DNA from: DASRIA01 sp035650255
GTDB lineage: Bacteria; Actinomycetota; Thermoleophilia; Solirubrobacterales; JBBDJG01
Assembly (NCBI GenBank): GCA_035650255.1
Contig: DASRIA010000017.1
Span: 77,326-141,325 of the forward strand
Reading direction: 5' to 3'
DNA: 64,000 bases
This document shows, piece by piece, positions 14,817 to 22,644 of the stretch (positions within the stretch are counted from its first letter, which is position 1; each line of letters opens with the position of its first letter). The position numbers and the translations under genes are program-made. The notes beneath the pieces were generated by a model that worked only from the letters and a program-made list of their open reading frames with translations, ran no database searches and had not been told where the DNA came from.

Positions 14817-16307
14817 CTACCCGTCGCGCAACAGCGCCAGCCCGCCGAGCACGCCCACGTAGGCGGTGCCGTCGGGCGCCAGGGTGACCGGTGCCCAGTT
14901 GTTGTTGAAGCCGAGGCCCGTGCCGGCGAGCTGCTTGTACACCGTGTGGCCGGTGCGGTAGTCGATCGCGGTGAAGTACCAGGCGTCGGTCGTGTTCGCA
15001 AGCGGCGGCTTCGTGTACGCATAGACGAGCCCGGTCGCGAGGGACAGCTTGGGCACCACGGACGGCCCGCGCTCCGCGTTGCGCCACACGGTCGTGCACC
15101 CGCTGCCGTCGGCGTTGATGTCCACGCGCTCGAAGCCGGGCTCCGTGCTCTTGCCGTCCATCGTCGCCGTCAGCCCCGAGTAGCCGTAGTTGTTCTCGAC
15201 GATGATCGAGCGCCCGGCCGTGATCAGCGAGTTGTCCGTGGCGCCTGCCCCCGGCGCGAACACCGGCTGCGCGCAGACGAGTCGCGAGCCGCTCACCGTC
15301 TTGGCCCGCTTGTAGACGACCACCTGCATCGGGTCCGCGTTGTCCGCGATCGCCACGTAGTCGGAGCCGATCACGTCCGGGGTGGTCCCCGACCCCGGCC
15401 CGGACTGGCCGGGCTTGTGGATGCCGGAGTTGGGATACACCTCGCGCCAGCTGATCACGGGCTCCCCGTCGGGGCTGGCGTCGAACCGGTACAGCGCCAC
15501 GTCGGTGACGATGTACACGCCGCCCGTCTCGTCCACCGAAAACGAGTTCGTGATCGGCTCGCCGGTGTCGAAGGTGAAGACGTTGCCCGAATCGGGATCG
15601 ATGGTGCCGACCACTCCCTGCTGCGAGGCGAACCACAGCCGGCCGGACCAGTCCGGCAGGACCGACATCAGCTTGTCGTCGACTGCGGTCACGCTGCTCA
15701 CGTCGTAGTCGCGCTTCAGCTCGAACCCCGGTCCCAGCGGTCCCGACGTCTCGCCCACGATCCAGATGTGCCGGTGACTGGTCGGGATCACGGCCCGGTC
15801 GAGGTGGTCGAGGTAGAAGTAGCCGCCGCCCGAGAAGTCGTTGAACGGGTTGCCCCCGGTGGGCGCGCGGGGCGGCAGCGGGAACTCCGCGAGCTTGTCG
15901 AGCGTGTGCGGGTCGAACATCACGAGGCGCGGCCGCTCGAGTCCCACGCAGATCGACACGATCCGGCCCGCGGCATCGAATGTCACCGACGCGCATTCCG
16001 CGGCGTGGAAGGTGGACAGCCGCTCCATGTCGCGTCCCAGCGGGCCCGGGAACTTGTAGGCGCCCGACATGTACGCGTCGTTGTGGATGTTGCTGCGCCC
16101 GTTGCGCGCCATGAAGGGATGGCGCGGGGGCAGGGGAAGCGCCTTCGGGCGCGGTTGCGCCGGGGTCCCGATGAACGCCGGGGTCTCGCCGGCCTCCGGG
16201 CCCTCGGGTATCGGCAGCGGCGGGACGGGCGCGCCCACGGCCGGCTGCACGGTCACAGCCATCGCCACCGCGACTAGCAATCCGAGTGTTGAAGTCCGAC
16301 GCCTCAC
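14817..16307 (-). CDS. Secreted beta-propeller-like protein
   Basis: From GTG 16307 the protein is 496 residues with a signal peptide (RRRTSTLGLLVAVAMAVTVQPAVGA). A longer frame exists up to 16418 but lacks a better start. The mature part has repeated blade-like units: RIVSICVGLERPRLVMFDPHTLDKLAEFPL, RLWFASQQGVVGTIDPDSGNVFTFDTG, GGVYIVTDVALYRFDASPDGEPVISW and GTAYVGVLGGLALLRDG. This suggests an NHL/PQQ-type propeller facing outside the cell. No catalytic residues are evident. A 295-base spacer with repeat copy 2 separates it from the convergent membrane gene. Confidence 0.8.
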   Translation of the reverse strand: MRRRTSTLGLLVAVAMAVTVQPAVGAPVPPLPIPEGPEAGETPAFIGTPAQPRPKALPLPPRHPFMARNGRSNIHNDAYMSGAYKFPGPLGRDMERLSTFHAAECASVTFDAAGRIVSICVGLERPRLVMFDPHTLDKLAEFPLPPRAPTGGNPFNDFSGGGYFYLDHLDRAVIPTSHRHIWIVGETSGPLGPGFELKRDYDVSSVTAVDDKLMSVLPDWSGRLWFASQQGVVGTIDPDSGNVFTFDTGEPITNSFSVDETGGVYIVTDVALYRFDASPDGEPVISWREVYPNSGIHKPGQSGPGSGTTPDVIGSDYVAIADNADPMQVVVYKRAKTVSGSRLVCAQPVFAPGAGATDNSLITAGRSIIVENNYGYSGLTATMDGKSTEPGFERVDINADGSGCTTVWRNAERGPSVVPKLSLATGLVYAYTKPPLANTTDAWYFTAIDYRTGHTVYKQLAGTGLGFNNNWAPVTLAPDGTAYVGVLGGLALLRDG

Positions 16308-16455
16308 CCCGAAAACCAACCCCCTCCCGGCCCTGACGACCGGAGAGCCGGTAGTGAACGCATGTTTACCCGCCCCGCCGGCAGGCAAACCCGCAAGCCG
16401 GCGGTCACGGCATTGCATGCCGCAGGCGACCGGCGCCGGGCCGCGAACCCATGGC

Positions 16456-16461
16456 TAGATT
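16456..16461 (+). promoter_or_regulatory. Probable -10 box for secreted protein gene at 16532
   Basis: TAGATT in GGCTAGATTGCCC lies about 70 bases upstream of the ATG. With a downstream AGGAGGA ribosome site this would give a conventional leader of about 60 bases, unlike the many leaderless genes nearby. Confidence 0.4.
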
Positions 16462-16531
16462 GCCCGCCAGGGGGAGAAACTCCGCGGGCGCGCTCGATCG
16501 AGATGCCCCGCGAACGGCTCTAGGAGGATTC

Positions 16532-17407
16532 ATGTCCAGCAATAGACAGGATGACCGCGCCTGGAATGACGCGGTCGACCGCTACGTCGCAACGGCGCAG
16601 CGCCCGCGCCGGCCGCGCACGAACAACGGGCGCTACGTACTCGCCAGCGCATTCCTGCTCGTCCTGGCGGTCTCTCCCTTCGCGGTCGGCGCCACCGGCA
16701 GCGTCATCCGGGAGGGGAAGCGCAACCCCGGCAGCGGATCTGCCACACGCGAGACGGAGCTGATCTCGCGGTCGAAGACCTACGGGACGCGTCAGTCCAA
16801 CGTGCTGAGCGGCAACGGCGGCGGGGCGATCTACGGGTGCCGCTCGAACCCCTCGCGTGAGGCCTGCATCCGGTCGAACAACCTGTCCGAGGGGCGGGCG
16901 TTCGAGTTCGAGACCGACGGCGCAGAAGGCGGCCGCATCGAGACCAAGACCGAGACGGGCCGGCCGTTCACGACGAACGCCACGGGCGTGGCCACGGGTC
17001 TGAACGCCGATCGCGTCGACGGCATGCATGCGGCGAAGGTCGACTTCCGCGCGCCGATCAACACGCCGGCGACCCGCCTGCTGGAGCTCGGCGGCCTGGT
17101 CCTGACCGCGGCCTGCGGTCCCGGGCCCGACCTCGACGTGCGGGCCACGACGACCGTTGCGCACTCGGCGCTGCACGTGTCGTGGAACAAGGACCCGGGG
17201 AACGTGCCGTTCTACCGGCAGGACAACGACCTGAACCCGAACGAGAGCTTCTCGCTGCTCGCGCAGAACGATGACGGCTCGCAGGGCACGGTCGTCTACA
17301 CGAGTCCCGCGGGTGTGAGCACGTCGGTCACCTTCCTGGGCGAAGAGGCGGACGCGTTCGGCGCCACAGCCGCGTGCGCGTTCACCGGCACCGCGATGGC
17401 GGGCTGA
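16532..17407 (+). CDS. Secreted hypothetical protein with single N-terminal membrane segment
   Basis: ATG 16532 follows a strong TAGGAGGA site and gives 291 residues. A charged cytoplasmic N-terminus (to about 35) precedes one helix (VLASAFLLVLAVSPFAVGATGSVI). The outer part contains NATGVATGLNADRVDGMHAA, a motif seen in many tail-fibre-like or collagen-associated surface proteins, and a Cys-containing beta-rich C-terminal part (LVLTAACGPGPDLDV to AACAFTGTAMAG). The role is probably cell-surface; no enzyme signature is present. Confidence 0.75.
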   Translation: MSSNRQDDRAWNDAVDRYVATAQRPRRPRTNNGRYVLASAFLLVLAVSPFAVGATGSVIREGKRNPGSGSATRETELISRSKTYGTRQSNVLSGNGGGAIYGCRSNPSREACIRSNNLSEGRAFEFETDGAEGGRIETKTETGRPFTTNATGVATGLNADRVDGMHAAKVDFRAPINTPATRLLELGGLVLTAACGPGPDLDVRATTTVAHSALHVSWNKDPGNVPFYRQDNDLNPNESFSLLAQNDDGSQGTVVYTSPAGVSTSVTFLGEEADAFGATAACAFTGTAMAG

Positions 17408-17431
17408 CCGGCCCCGGATAGGCAATTGCAC

Positions 17432-17463
17432 GGAGGGCGGGAGCATGCGTGCTCCTGCCCTCC
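17432..17463 (+). terminator. Strong terminator-like hairpin
   Basis: GGAGGGCGGGAGCA-TGCG-TGCTCCTGCCCTCC forms a 14-base-pair stem with one G-T wobble, 24 bases after the stop of the gene ending at 17407. There is no U-tract. Confidence 0.6.
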
Positions 17464-17481
17464 GCTCTTAGAGTTCGGGCC

Positions 17482-18291
17482 GTGGCGACCACCCGGCCCC
17501 TGACTCCCCAGCTGCGCGCGCTGCTCGCGGGATTCGCCGGGCTCGCGCTGATCGCGGGGTTCCTGCTCTTCCCGCTCGCGGAGGAGACCGACCGCTTCTT
17601 CTCCTGGACGATCCAGCCACCGCTGACCGCGGCCTTCCTCGGCGCGGCGTACTGGGCGGCGTTCATCCTGATCGGCTGGAGCGCGCGGCGCGCGACTTGG
17701 GAGGAGGTCGTGCCGGCGCTGGTCCCCGTGACGGTGATCGCGGTCGGCCTGCTCGCCGCGACCCTGATCCACCTCGACAAGTTCGACCTGGACTCCCTGT
17801 TCGGGTGGTTCTGGCTGGCGGTCTACTGCATCGTCCCGGTGGCGCTCGCCGTCCTGGTCCGGCAGCAGCTGGCGGTGCCGCCGCAACCGGGCGCGGCAGC
17901 GACTACGCCGATCCCGGGCCTGCTGCGCGTGACGCTCGCCGCGCAGGGTCTCGTGATGGCCGCGATCGGAGTGGTGCTGTGGGTGTCCCCGTCGAGCGCC
18001 GACACCGTGTGGCCGTGGCTCCTGACGCCCTTGACCGGCCGCGCGGTCGGCACGTTCCTGATCGGCTTCGCCGCCGCTGCGGCGTTCGCGGCGGTGGACA
18101 ACCGGGTCGAGCGGCTGCGCGGCGCGGCCTACGCGTACGCGGCGCTGGGCGCGCTCGAGCTGCTGGCCGCGCTGATCTTCGGTGAGCACTTCGACGACGG
18201 CGAGCAGGGCATCTACATCACGTTCGCCGCGTCGGTGATGCTCGTCGGGCTGGCCGGGTCAGCCCTCGTGCGCGGCGCGCAGCGCGGCTAA
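17482..18291 (+). CDS. Multi-pass membrane protein, unknown function
   Basis: From GTG 17482 the product has 269 residues and about eight hydrophobic helices, for example LLAGFAGLALIAGFLLFPLA, AAFLGAAYWAAFILIGW, ALVPVTVIAVGLLAATLI, WFWLAVYCIVPVALAVLV, LVMAAIGVVLWVSP and FAASVMLVGLAGSALV. TTAGAGT lies a few bases upstream and no ribosome site is visible, so it may be leaderless. A GTG at 17449 in the same frame would add 11 residues from the terminator hairpin and is less likely. The 3' end overlaps the convergent SnoaL gene by 33 bases. Confidence 0.7.
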   Translation: MATTRPLTPQLRALLAGFAGLALIAGFLLFPLAEETDRFFSWTIQPPLTAAFLGAAYWAAFILIGWSARRATWEEVVPALVPVTVIAVGLLAATLIHLDKFDLDSLFGWFWLAVYCIVPVALAVLVRQQLAVPPQPGAAATTPIPGLLRVTLAAQGLVMAAIGVVLWVSPSSADTVWPWLLTPLTGRAVGTFLIGFAAAAAFAAVDNRVERLRGAAYAYAALGALELLAALIFGEHFDDGEQGIYITFAASVMLVGLAGSALVRGAQRG

Positions 18292-18660
18292 CGCCGACTC
18301 GCGGTCGTAGTAGGCGTCCACGCGCACGCCCCGTCCCTCGCGCATCACCCACAGGTGGGCGTAGCGGGACTGGACGTCGATGCCGCTCCCCCGGCCGCTC
18401 GCCGTCAGCCGGATGAACAGCAGCACGCAGTCGTCCTCCGCGTGGACCTCCTCGATCTGCTGCTCGAACTCGTCCCACGAGTCGAGGAAGCTCTCGAGGA
18501 AGTTGCGGATCGTCTCGCGGCCCTCGTAGCTGCCGGCCTCGGGCATGTCGGAGTGCTCGACCCACTTGGCGTCGCGGTCGAGGACCGCCATCGTGCCGTC
18601 GATGTCACGCCGGTTGAGGGCCTCGTAGGAGCCTCTTATCTGGTCTACCGGATTCGCCAT
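18259..18660 (-). CDS. SnoaL-like protein
   Basis: A 133-residue NTF2-fold protein from ATG 18660 (GTG two codons upstream is possible). The pattern DQIRGSYEALNRRDIDGTMAVLDRDAKWVEHSDMPEAGSYEGRETIRNFLESF and ADDCVLLFIRLTASGRGSGIDVQSRYAHLWVMREGRGVRVDAYYDRESALAAL is a classical stand-alone SnoaL_2 domain. Ligand or reaction is unknown. It is downstream of the universal stress gene on the same strand (13-base gap), so co-transcription is likely. Confidence 0.85.
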   Translation of the reverse strand: MANPVDQIRGSYEALNRRDIDGTMAVLDRDAKWVEHSDMPEAGSYEGRETIRNFLESFLDSWDEFEQQIEEVHAEDDCVLLFIRLTASGRGSGIDVQSRYAHLWVMREGRGVRVDAYYDRESALAALRAAHEG

Positions 18661-18673
18661 CCACACCCGTTGG

Positions 18674-19108
18674 CTAGGTGGTCTTGACGATCACCACCGA
18701 GCAGGGCGCCTTGTGCGAGACGCTGTTGGGAACACTACCGAGCACGCGTCGCTGCATGCCCTTGTTGCCCACCACGAGCAGGTCTGCCCCGTGCGCCTCC
18801 GCGATGTCGCACAGGACGTCGGCGGGATCCCCCTCGCGGGCCTCGGTGACGGTCTGGATGCCGCGCTTCTTGGCCCGGTCCGCGGCCGTGTTGAGGGTTG
18901 CGTCCACCTCCTGGGTGGGGTTGATCGACCACTGGATGTCTTCCGGGGCCTCCCGCTGGTCCCGCCGGACCTTGTCCTCGCTGACCGGGCGGTAAGAGCT
19001 GCAGATCACCACCGTGGCGCCGAACTTCTCGGCCACGTCGAACGCGAAGTCGACTGCTTTCTCGGCGGTGTCTGAGCCGTCGGTGCCGACGGCGACTTTC
19101 TCGATCAT
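18674..19108 (-). CDS. Universal stress protein (UspA family)
   Basis: The 144-residue protein shows the Usp fold: IEKVAVGTDGSDTAEKAVDFAFDVAEKFGATVVICSSY at the start and DLLVVGNKGMQRRVLGSVPNSVSHKAPCSVVIVKTT at the end. The ATP-binding GxxG...GS loop is present, with three fewer residues between G and GS than in the classical G2xG9xGS form. It probably binds ATP and responds to dormancy or stress. A strong AGGAGGAGAAGG ribosome site precedes the ATG at 19108. Confidence 0.93.
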   Translation of the reverse strand: MIEKVAVGTDGSDTAEKAVDFAFDVAEKFGATVVICSSYRPVSEDKVRRDQREAPEDIQWSINPTQEVDATLNTAADRAKKRGIQTVTEAREGDPADVLCDIAEAHGADLLVVGNKGMQRRVLGSVPNSVSHKAPCSVVIVKTT

Positions 19109-19151
19109 TCGCCTTCTCCTCCTCGCCGCGGGGGGTTCGATTGTGGCGCGG

Positions 19152-19158
19152 TTATGAT
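19152..19158 (+). promoter_or_regulatory. -10 box for small membrane gene
   Basis: TTATGAT is followed 17-23 bases later by GGAGGAG (19176-19182) and TTG 19186; the three elements are coherently spaced and decide the start of the next gene. Confidence 0.5.
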
Positions 19159-19185
19159 GCCCTCCCCGAGGACGTGGAGGAGTAT

Positions 19186-19401
19186 TTGCGTTTCCCGGTC
19201 TGGTTGCAAGCTTTGGTGGTCCTATCGGTCGTCGGATTGATCGTGGTGCTGGGCGTCACGAGCGTGGTCGACGGCTGGGAGGACTGGGTGGTCCTGGGCG
19301 GCATCCTGATCGCGGTGTCAGGCGTCGCGGTCGCGGTGAACAACCGCCGCTACCCCACCCGCAAGCGCACCTTTACCAAGGACTCCGAAAGCCGGTGGTA
19401 G
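19186..19401 (+). CDS. Small two-helix membrane protein
   Basis: The frame extends back to TTG 19141, but the promoter box and GGAGGAG site favour TTG 19186, giving 71 residues. Two helices are clear: WLQALVVLSVVGLIVVLGVTSVV and WVVLGGILIAVSGVAVAVNN, with a short DGWED loop between and a basic tail RRYPTRKRTFTKDSESRW. No family is recognised. Its stop overlaps the GNAT start by seven bases, implying co-translation. Confidence 0.65.
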   Translation: MRFPVWLQALVVLSVVGLIVVLGVTSVVDGWEDWVVLGGILIAVSGVAVAVNNRRYPTRKRTFTKDSESRW

Positions 19402-20018
19402 GCGCGCCCGCTGTGGCGCTCTCGGGTCAGGCAGTCCGGAAGGCGACGCTTGACGACGTTCCGCGGCTCGCCGACGCGCTCGCGCGGGCGTTCGACGGCG
19501 ATCCTCCGATGCGGTGGTTCCTGTCGGATTCCGAAACGCGCGTCGCCCGCGCGCGCCGGCTGTTCGAGGTGATGCTGCGCCGGGTCCACCTGACCCGCGA
19601 CTACTGCTACACGACGAGCGACGTCGTGGGCGGCGCGCTGTGGGTGCCGCCCGGGACATGGCGGCTCGGTGTGGTCGACCAGGTGGTGCTCCTGCCCGGC
19701 ATGGTCCGCGTGTTCGGCCGCGGGCTCGCGCGTGCGCAGCGCGGCCTGACCGTCATGGAGTCGGGCCACCCGAAGACTCCGCACTACTACCTGGACTCGC
19801 TCGGCGTCGAGCCGGAGTGGCAGGGGAAGGGCCTCGGCTCCGCGCTGATGCTCCCGGTGCTCGAGCGCTGCGACATCGAGCGGATGCCCGCCTACCTCAA
19901 CGCCGGCTCCGCGCGCAGCCGCGACCTCTACCTGCGGCACGGGTTCGAGGTCACCGAGGAGTTCGCGCTGCCCGAGGACGGCCCGCCGCTGTGGCGGATG
20001 TGGCGCGAGCCGGGGTAG
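19395..20018 (+). CDS. GNAT acetyltransferase
   Basis: The 207-residue protein has the GNAT core with the acetyl-CoA motif VEPEWQGKGLGSALMLPVLE near residue 140 and YLNAGSARSRDLYLRHGFEVTEEF as the C-terminal motif. The N-terminal part (VRKATLDDVPRLADALARAFDGDPPMRWFL) is the form found in many uncharacterised actinobacterial acetyltransferases. GTG 19395 overlaps the previous stop; GTG 19413 is an alternative. Substrate unknown. Confidence 0.85.
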   Translation: MVGAPAVALSGQAVRKATLDDVPRLADALARAFDGDPPMRWFLSDSETRVARARRLFEVMLRRVHLTRDYCYTTSDVVGGALWVPPGTWRLGVVDQVVLLPGMVRVFGRGLARAQRGLTVMESGHPKTPHYYLDSLGVEPEWQGKGLGSALMLPVLERCDIERMPAYLNAGSARSRDLYLRHGFEVTEEFALPEDGPPLWRMWREPG

Positions 20019-20081
20019 GCGGAGCCGCCGAAAAAGCCGCTACGAGCGAATAAACACAAGCTTTCCGCGCTTTTCCGTCCC

Positions 20082-20266
20082 CGCGCTTGCTTAAATCCCG
20101 CGCACTCGTCGCCGAGTCCGCGGTCGCCCAGAGCGTCGCGGAGCGGGGGACCCATTGGTCGTCGAAGTCTGGCGGCCGGGGGCTAATCGGCCACATCGGT
20201 GGCCGACGCGCAACCCGATCCGAGCAGGTGAAGGAGCGCGAGCCCGTCAGCTCACCTCGTAGGCGG
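20082..20266 (+). ncRNA. Cyclic di-AMP riboswitch (ydaO/yuaA type)
   Basis: The conserved islands of this aptamer occur in order: CGCTTGCTTAAATC (20084-20097), GAGCGGGGGACCCATTGG (20141-20158), GGGGCTAATCGG (20179-20190), the GGCCACATCGGTGGCC hairpin arm (20189-20204), CAACCCGATCCGAGC, and finally GCCCGTCAGCTCACCTCGTAGGCGG (20242-20266). These match what is known of the ydaO class, which binds c-di-AMP and usually turns genes off, many of them cell-wall or osmotic functions. Here the next start codon, ATG 20304, lies 37 bases downstream and belongs to an RTX-like secreted protein. Promoter not identified with confidence. Confidence 0.9.
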
Positions 20267-20303
20267 CAATCGAAAACGCCGGCCCCTGGCCGCGAAAATC
20301 CGA

Positions 20304-21584
20304 ATGACCAGACGTCGATCCGTGCATGCCGCCGCACGCCTTGGCGCAGCCTCTGTGCTGTGCATCTTGCTGTGCGCCTGGCTCCCCTCCGCCGCCCCGG
20401 CGGCCCGCGTGAGCTTCTTCGGCTCCAGCGGCAAGGACCGGATGCGCGGTAACGCGCTCCCCAACACGATGTGGGGCGGGCGGTCCGCAGACCGGCTGTT
20501 CGCGCTGGGCGGCAACGACACGCTGCGCGGGGGGACGGGGCGCGACATGCTCGGCGGGGGCAGCGGAGCGGACTCGATCATGGGTGACGAGGCGCGCGAC
20601 CGCCTGTTCGGCCAGGGCGGAGACGACCGCATCGAGGGCGGCACCGCGGGCGACCGGATGCGCGGGGGCAGCGGGAACGACCTGATCGTGGGCGACTCCG
20701 GCGACGACCGCATGCGCGGAGGGCCCGGCGACGACACGCTGGCCGGCGGCTTCGGGCGCGATCGTGCCTACGGCGGTCCCGGCAACGACGTGATCGACGG
20801 CGGGCAGGCGGGCGACCTCGTGGCGGGCGGCGGCGGCAACGACCGGTTGAACGGCGGCAGCGCCGAGGACCGGATCCGGGGCGGCCCGGGCGACGACGAG
20901 CTCGTCGGCTGGAGCGGCCGCGACGCGATCTGGGCGGGCCCGGGCAACGACGTCGTGAACGCAGTCGAGCCCGAGGGGCCGCTGTCCGAATCCGTGATCT
21001 TCTGCGGCGAGGGCTACGACACGGTCTACGTGGACCGCCGCGACCTGCGCGCCACGCGGTTCCGGGATTGCGAGATGGTGGCTCAGGGTCCCCTGCCGGC
21101 GCCGGCCGACCCGCACCAGGGCCTCCGGGCGATCGGCGGGCGCGCGGCCGACTCGCTGGGCGGGAGCGACCTGAACGACACGCTGCTGGGCGGATCGGGA
21201 GACGACACCTTCCAGGGCTACGCCGGCGACGACGTGATCTGGGGCGACCACGTGCCCGGCTCGAGCGGGTCGGACCAGGTGAGCGCCGGCCCCGGCAACG
21301 ACGTCGTGTTCGGCAACAACGAGCCCGACCACCTGCAGGGCGACGATGGCCACGACCGCATCTCGGGTGGCCGCGGCGCCGACGTCGTCGACGGCGGCCC
21401 GGGCAACGACGAGCTGCGACCGGACACCGGGCGCGACCGCGTGTTCGGCGGCGACGGCGACGACACCGTGCACGCCTTCGGCGGAGGCAAGCGCGACTGG
21501 ATCGACTGCGGCGGCGGCATCGACACGGCATTCGTGGACCGCGGCGACCAAGCGGTGAACTGCGAAACCGTGCGCCGCGAGTAA
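20304..21584 (+). CDS. Secreted RTX-like (hemolysin-type) calcium-binding repeat protein
   Basis: The 426-residue protein has a signal peptide (LGAASVLCILLCAWLPSAAPAA) followed by two blocks of GGxGxDxUx nonapeptide repeats. The first runs from about residue 45 to 215 (GGNDTLRGG, GGDDRIEGG, SGNDLIVGD, PGDDTLAGG, PGNDVIDGG) and the second from about 275 to 415 (SGDDTFQGY, PGNDVVFGN, PGNDELRPD, DGDDTVHAF). Each block ends in a Cys-containing cap (VIFCGEGYDTVYVDRRD and WIDCGGGIDTAFVDRGD). It is predicted to form a Ca-stabilised parallel beta-roll outside the cell. No catalytic domain is present. The upstream c-di-AMP riboswitch is the likely regulator. Confidence 0.9.
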   Translation: MTRRRSVHAAARLGAASVLCILLCAWLPSAAPAARVSFFGSSGKDRMRGNALPNTMWGGRSADRLFALGGNDTLRGGTGRDMLGGGSGADSIMGDEARDRLFGQGGDDRIEGGTAGDRMRGGSGNDLIVGDSGDDRMRGGPGDDTLAGGFGRDRAYGGPGNDVIDGGQAGDLVAGGGGNDRLNGGSAEDRIRGGPGDDELVGWSGRDAIWAGPGNDVVNAVEPEGPLSESVIFCGEGYDTVYVDRRDLRATRFRDCEMVAQGPLPAPADPHQGLRAIGGRAADSLGGSDLNDTLLGGSGDDTFQGYAGDDVIWGDHVPGSSGSDQVSAGPGNDVVFGNNEPDHLQGDDGHDRISGGRGADVVDGGPGNDELRPDTGRDRVFGGDGDDTVHAFGGGKRDWIDCGGGIDTAFVDRGDQAVNCETVRRE

Positions 21585-21639
21585 CGCTTCCTCCACGTTC
21601 CCGACGCCCACGTGACACGCCGCGCGCCACGATGTGCGG

Positions 21640-21683
21640 GTGACAGCATCTGAGGTCGTACTACCGCCCCAGGCGCTCTCACC
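21640..21683. repeat. 44-bp palindrome, copy A (left flank of DUF559 gene)
   Basis: The element starts GTGACAGC and ends GCTCTCACC, with inner arms GAGGTCGTA and TACCGCCCC around one base. It differs from copy B by a single base. Its GTG is the best start codon of the DUF559 gene, so it also encodes the first 15 residues. Confidence 0.85.
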
Positions 21684-22572
21684 TGACCATCCCGACGTCA
21701 GGTTGGCGGAGTTGGCGGCACATCAGCACGGGGTGGTGCATCGCGACCAGCTCGTGGCCATCGGTGTGAGCACTGCAGCGATCAAGCACCGCGTAGCGGT
21801 GCGGCGGCTCCGGCGTGTTGACGAGTGCGTCTATGCAATCGGGCACCGGCTGACCGCGCAGGGTCGTTGCATGTCAGCGGTCCTCGGGTCGGCGCGCGGC
21901 GCGGTGTTGAGCCATCGGTCCGCGGCCGCGGCGTGGGACCTGCGGCAATGGCCGGCCGGACCGGTGGAAGTGACGGTGCCGCGCCTTGGCGCCCGGTCGC
22001 GGCCGGGCGTCGTCGTCCACGGGACCAGACATCTGGACCAGGACGAGCTGACAGTCAGGGACGGCATCCCATGTACCACCGTCGCCCGGACCCTGGTCGA
22101 CTTGGCGGCAGTCGCGCTTCCTCGCGAGATGAAACGCGCCTTGGAACAGTCCCTGGTCCTGCACCTCTATGACGGGAGGGCGATGGAGGCCGTCCTGTCG
22201 AGGTCGAACGGGCGCCGCGGAGTCAAGGTGCTGCGCCGCCTGCTCACCGATCTGCACGAGCCCGCTCCTACGAATCGCGAGCTCGAGAGGCGGCTCCTCG
22301 ACCTGATCCGCGACGCGAACCTGCCGCTCCCAGCCGTCAATGCCCACATCGGCGAGCACCAGGTCGACTTCCACTGGCCGGAGCACAGGCTCGTCGTCGA
22401 GACCGATGGGCACACGTATCACTCGAACCCGATCGCGCTTGCCCGGGACCGCCGCCGCGACCTCGATCTCGAGTTGAGCGGCTGGCATGTGCTGCGTCTG
22501 GGTTGGCGGCAGGTCGTCCACGAGCCGGGGCGTGTCAAGTCTCTGCTCGCTGTCCGCCTGACGGCCAGGTGA
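21640..22572 (+). CDS. DUF559 nuclease-like protein with N-terminal AbiEi-like winged helix
   Basis: The 310-residue protein starts at the GTG of palindrome copy A (GTG 21634 is two codons earlier). Residues about 20-75 (VRLAELAAHQHGVVHRDQLVAIGVSTAAIKHRVAVRRLRRVDECVYAIGH) resemble the AbiEi antitoxin-type winged helix. The C-terminal 100 residues are DUF559, a Vsr-like PD-(D/E)xK fold: ELERRLLDLIRDA, then HQVDFHWPEHRLVVETDG with the Asp and ExD residues expected for metal binding, and GWHVLRLGWRQV at the end. Its TGA stop is part of palindrome copy B. Nuclease activity is inferred from the family. The repeat-to-repeat gene boundaries suggest it is one genetic unit with the palindromes. Confidence 0.85.
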   Translation: MTASEVVLPPQALSPDHPDVRLAELAAHQHGVVHRDQLVAIGVSTAAIKHRVAVRRLRRVDECVYAIGHRLTAQGRCMSAVLGSARGAVLSHRSAAAAWDLRQWPAGPVEVTVPRLGARSRPGVVVHGTRHLDQDELTVRDGIPCTTVARTLVDLAAVALPREMKRALEQSLVLHLYDGRAMEAVLSRSNGRRGVKVLRRLLTDLHEPAPTNRELERRLLDLIRDANLPLPAVNAHIGEHQVDFHWPEHRLVVETDGHTYHSNPIALARDRRRDLDLELSGWHVLRLGWRQVVHEPGRVKSLLAVRLTAR

Positions 22573-22612
22573 GAGCATCTGAGGTCGTACTACCGCCCCA
22601 GGCGCTCTCACC
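22569..22612. repeat. 44-bp palindrome, copy B (right flank of DUF559 gene)
   Basis: It begins GTGAGAGC and ends GCTCTCACC, 43/44 identical to copy A and in direct orientation, 929 bases away. The TGA within its GTGA is the stop codon of the DUF559 gene. It also lies 32 bases past the stop of the hydrolase gene on the other strand. Confidence 0.85.
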
Positions 22613-22644
22613 TCGCGTTTGGTGCCGGGGGCGCGGCGCGCCGG

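Noticed and set aside
20228..20257. GGTGA...TCACC near the riboswitch as another palindrome copy
   Set aside because: It lacks the outer GAGAGC arms, inner GGTCGTA arms and 44-base length; it is part of the c-di-AMP aptamer.
20403..21580. Periodic GGCGGC-type DNA that could be mistaken for a CRISPR array or minisatellite
   Set aside because: The period matches nonapeptide RTX codons, with no constant spacers; no CRISPR array or cas gene was seen in the window.
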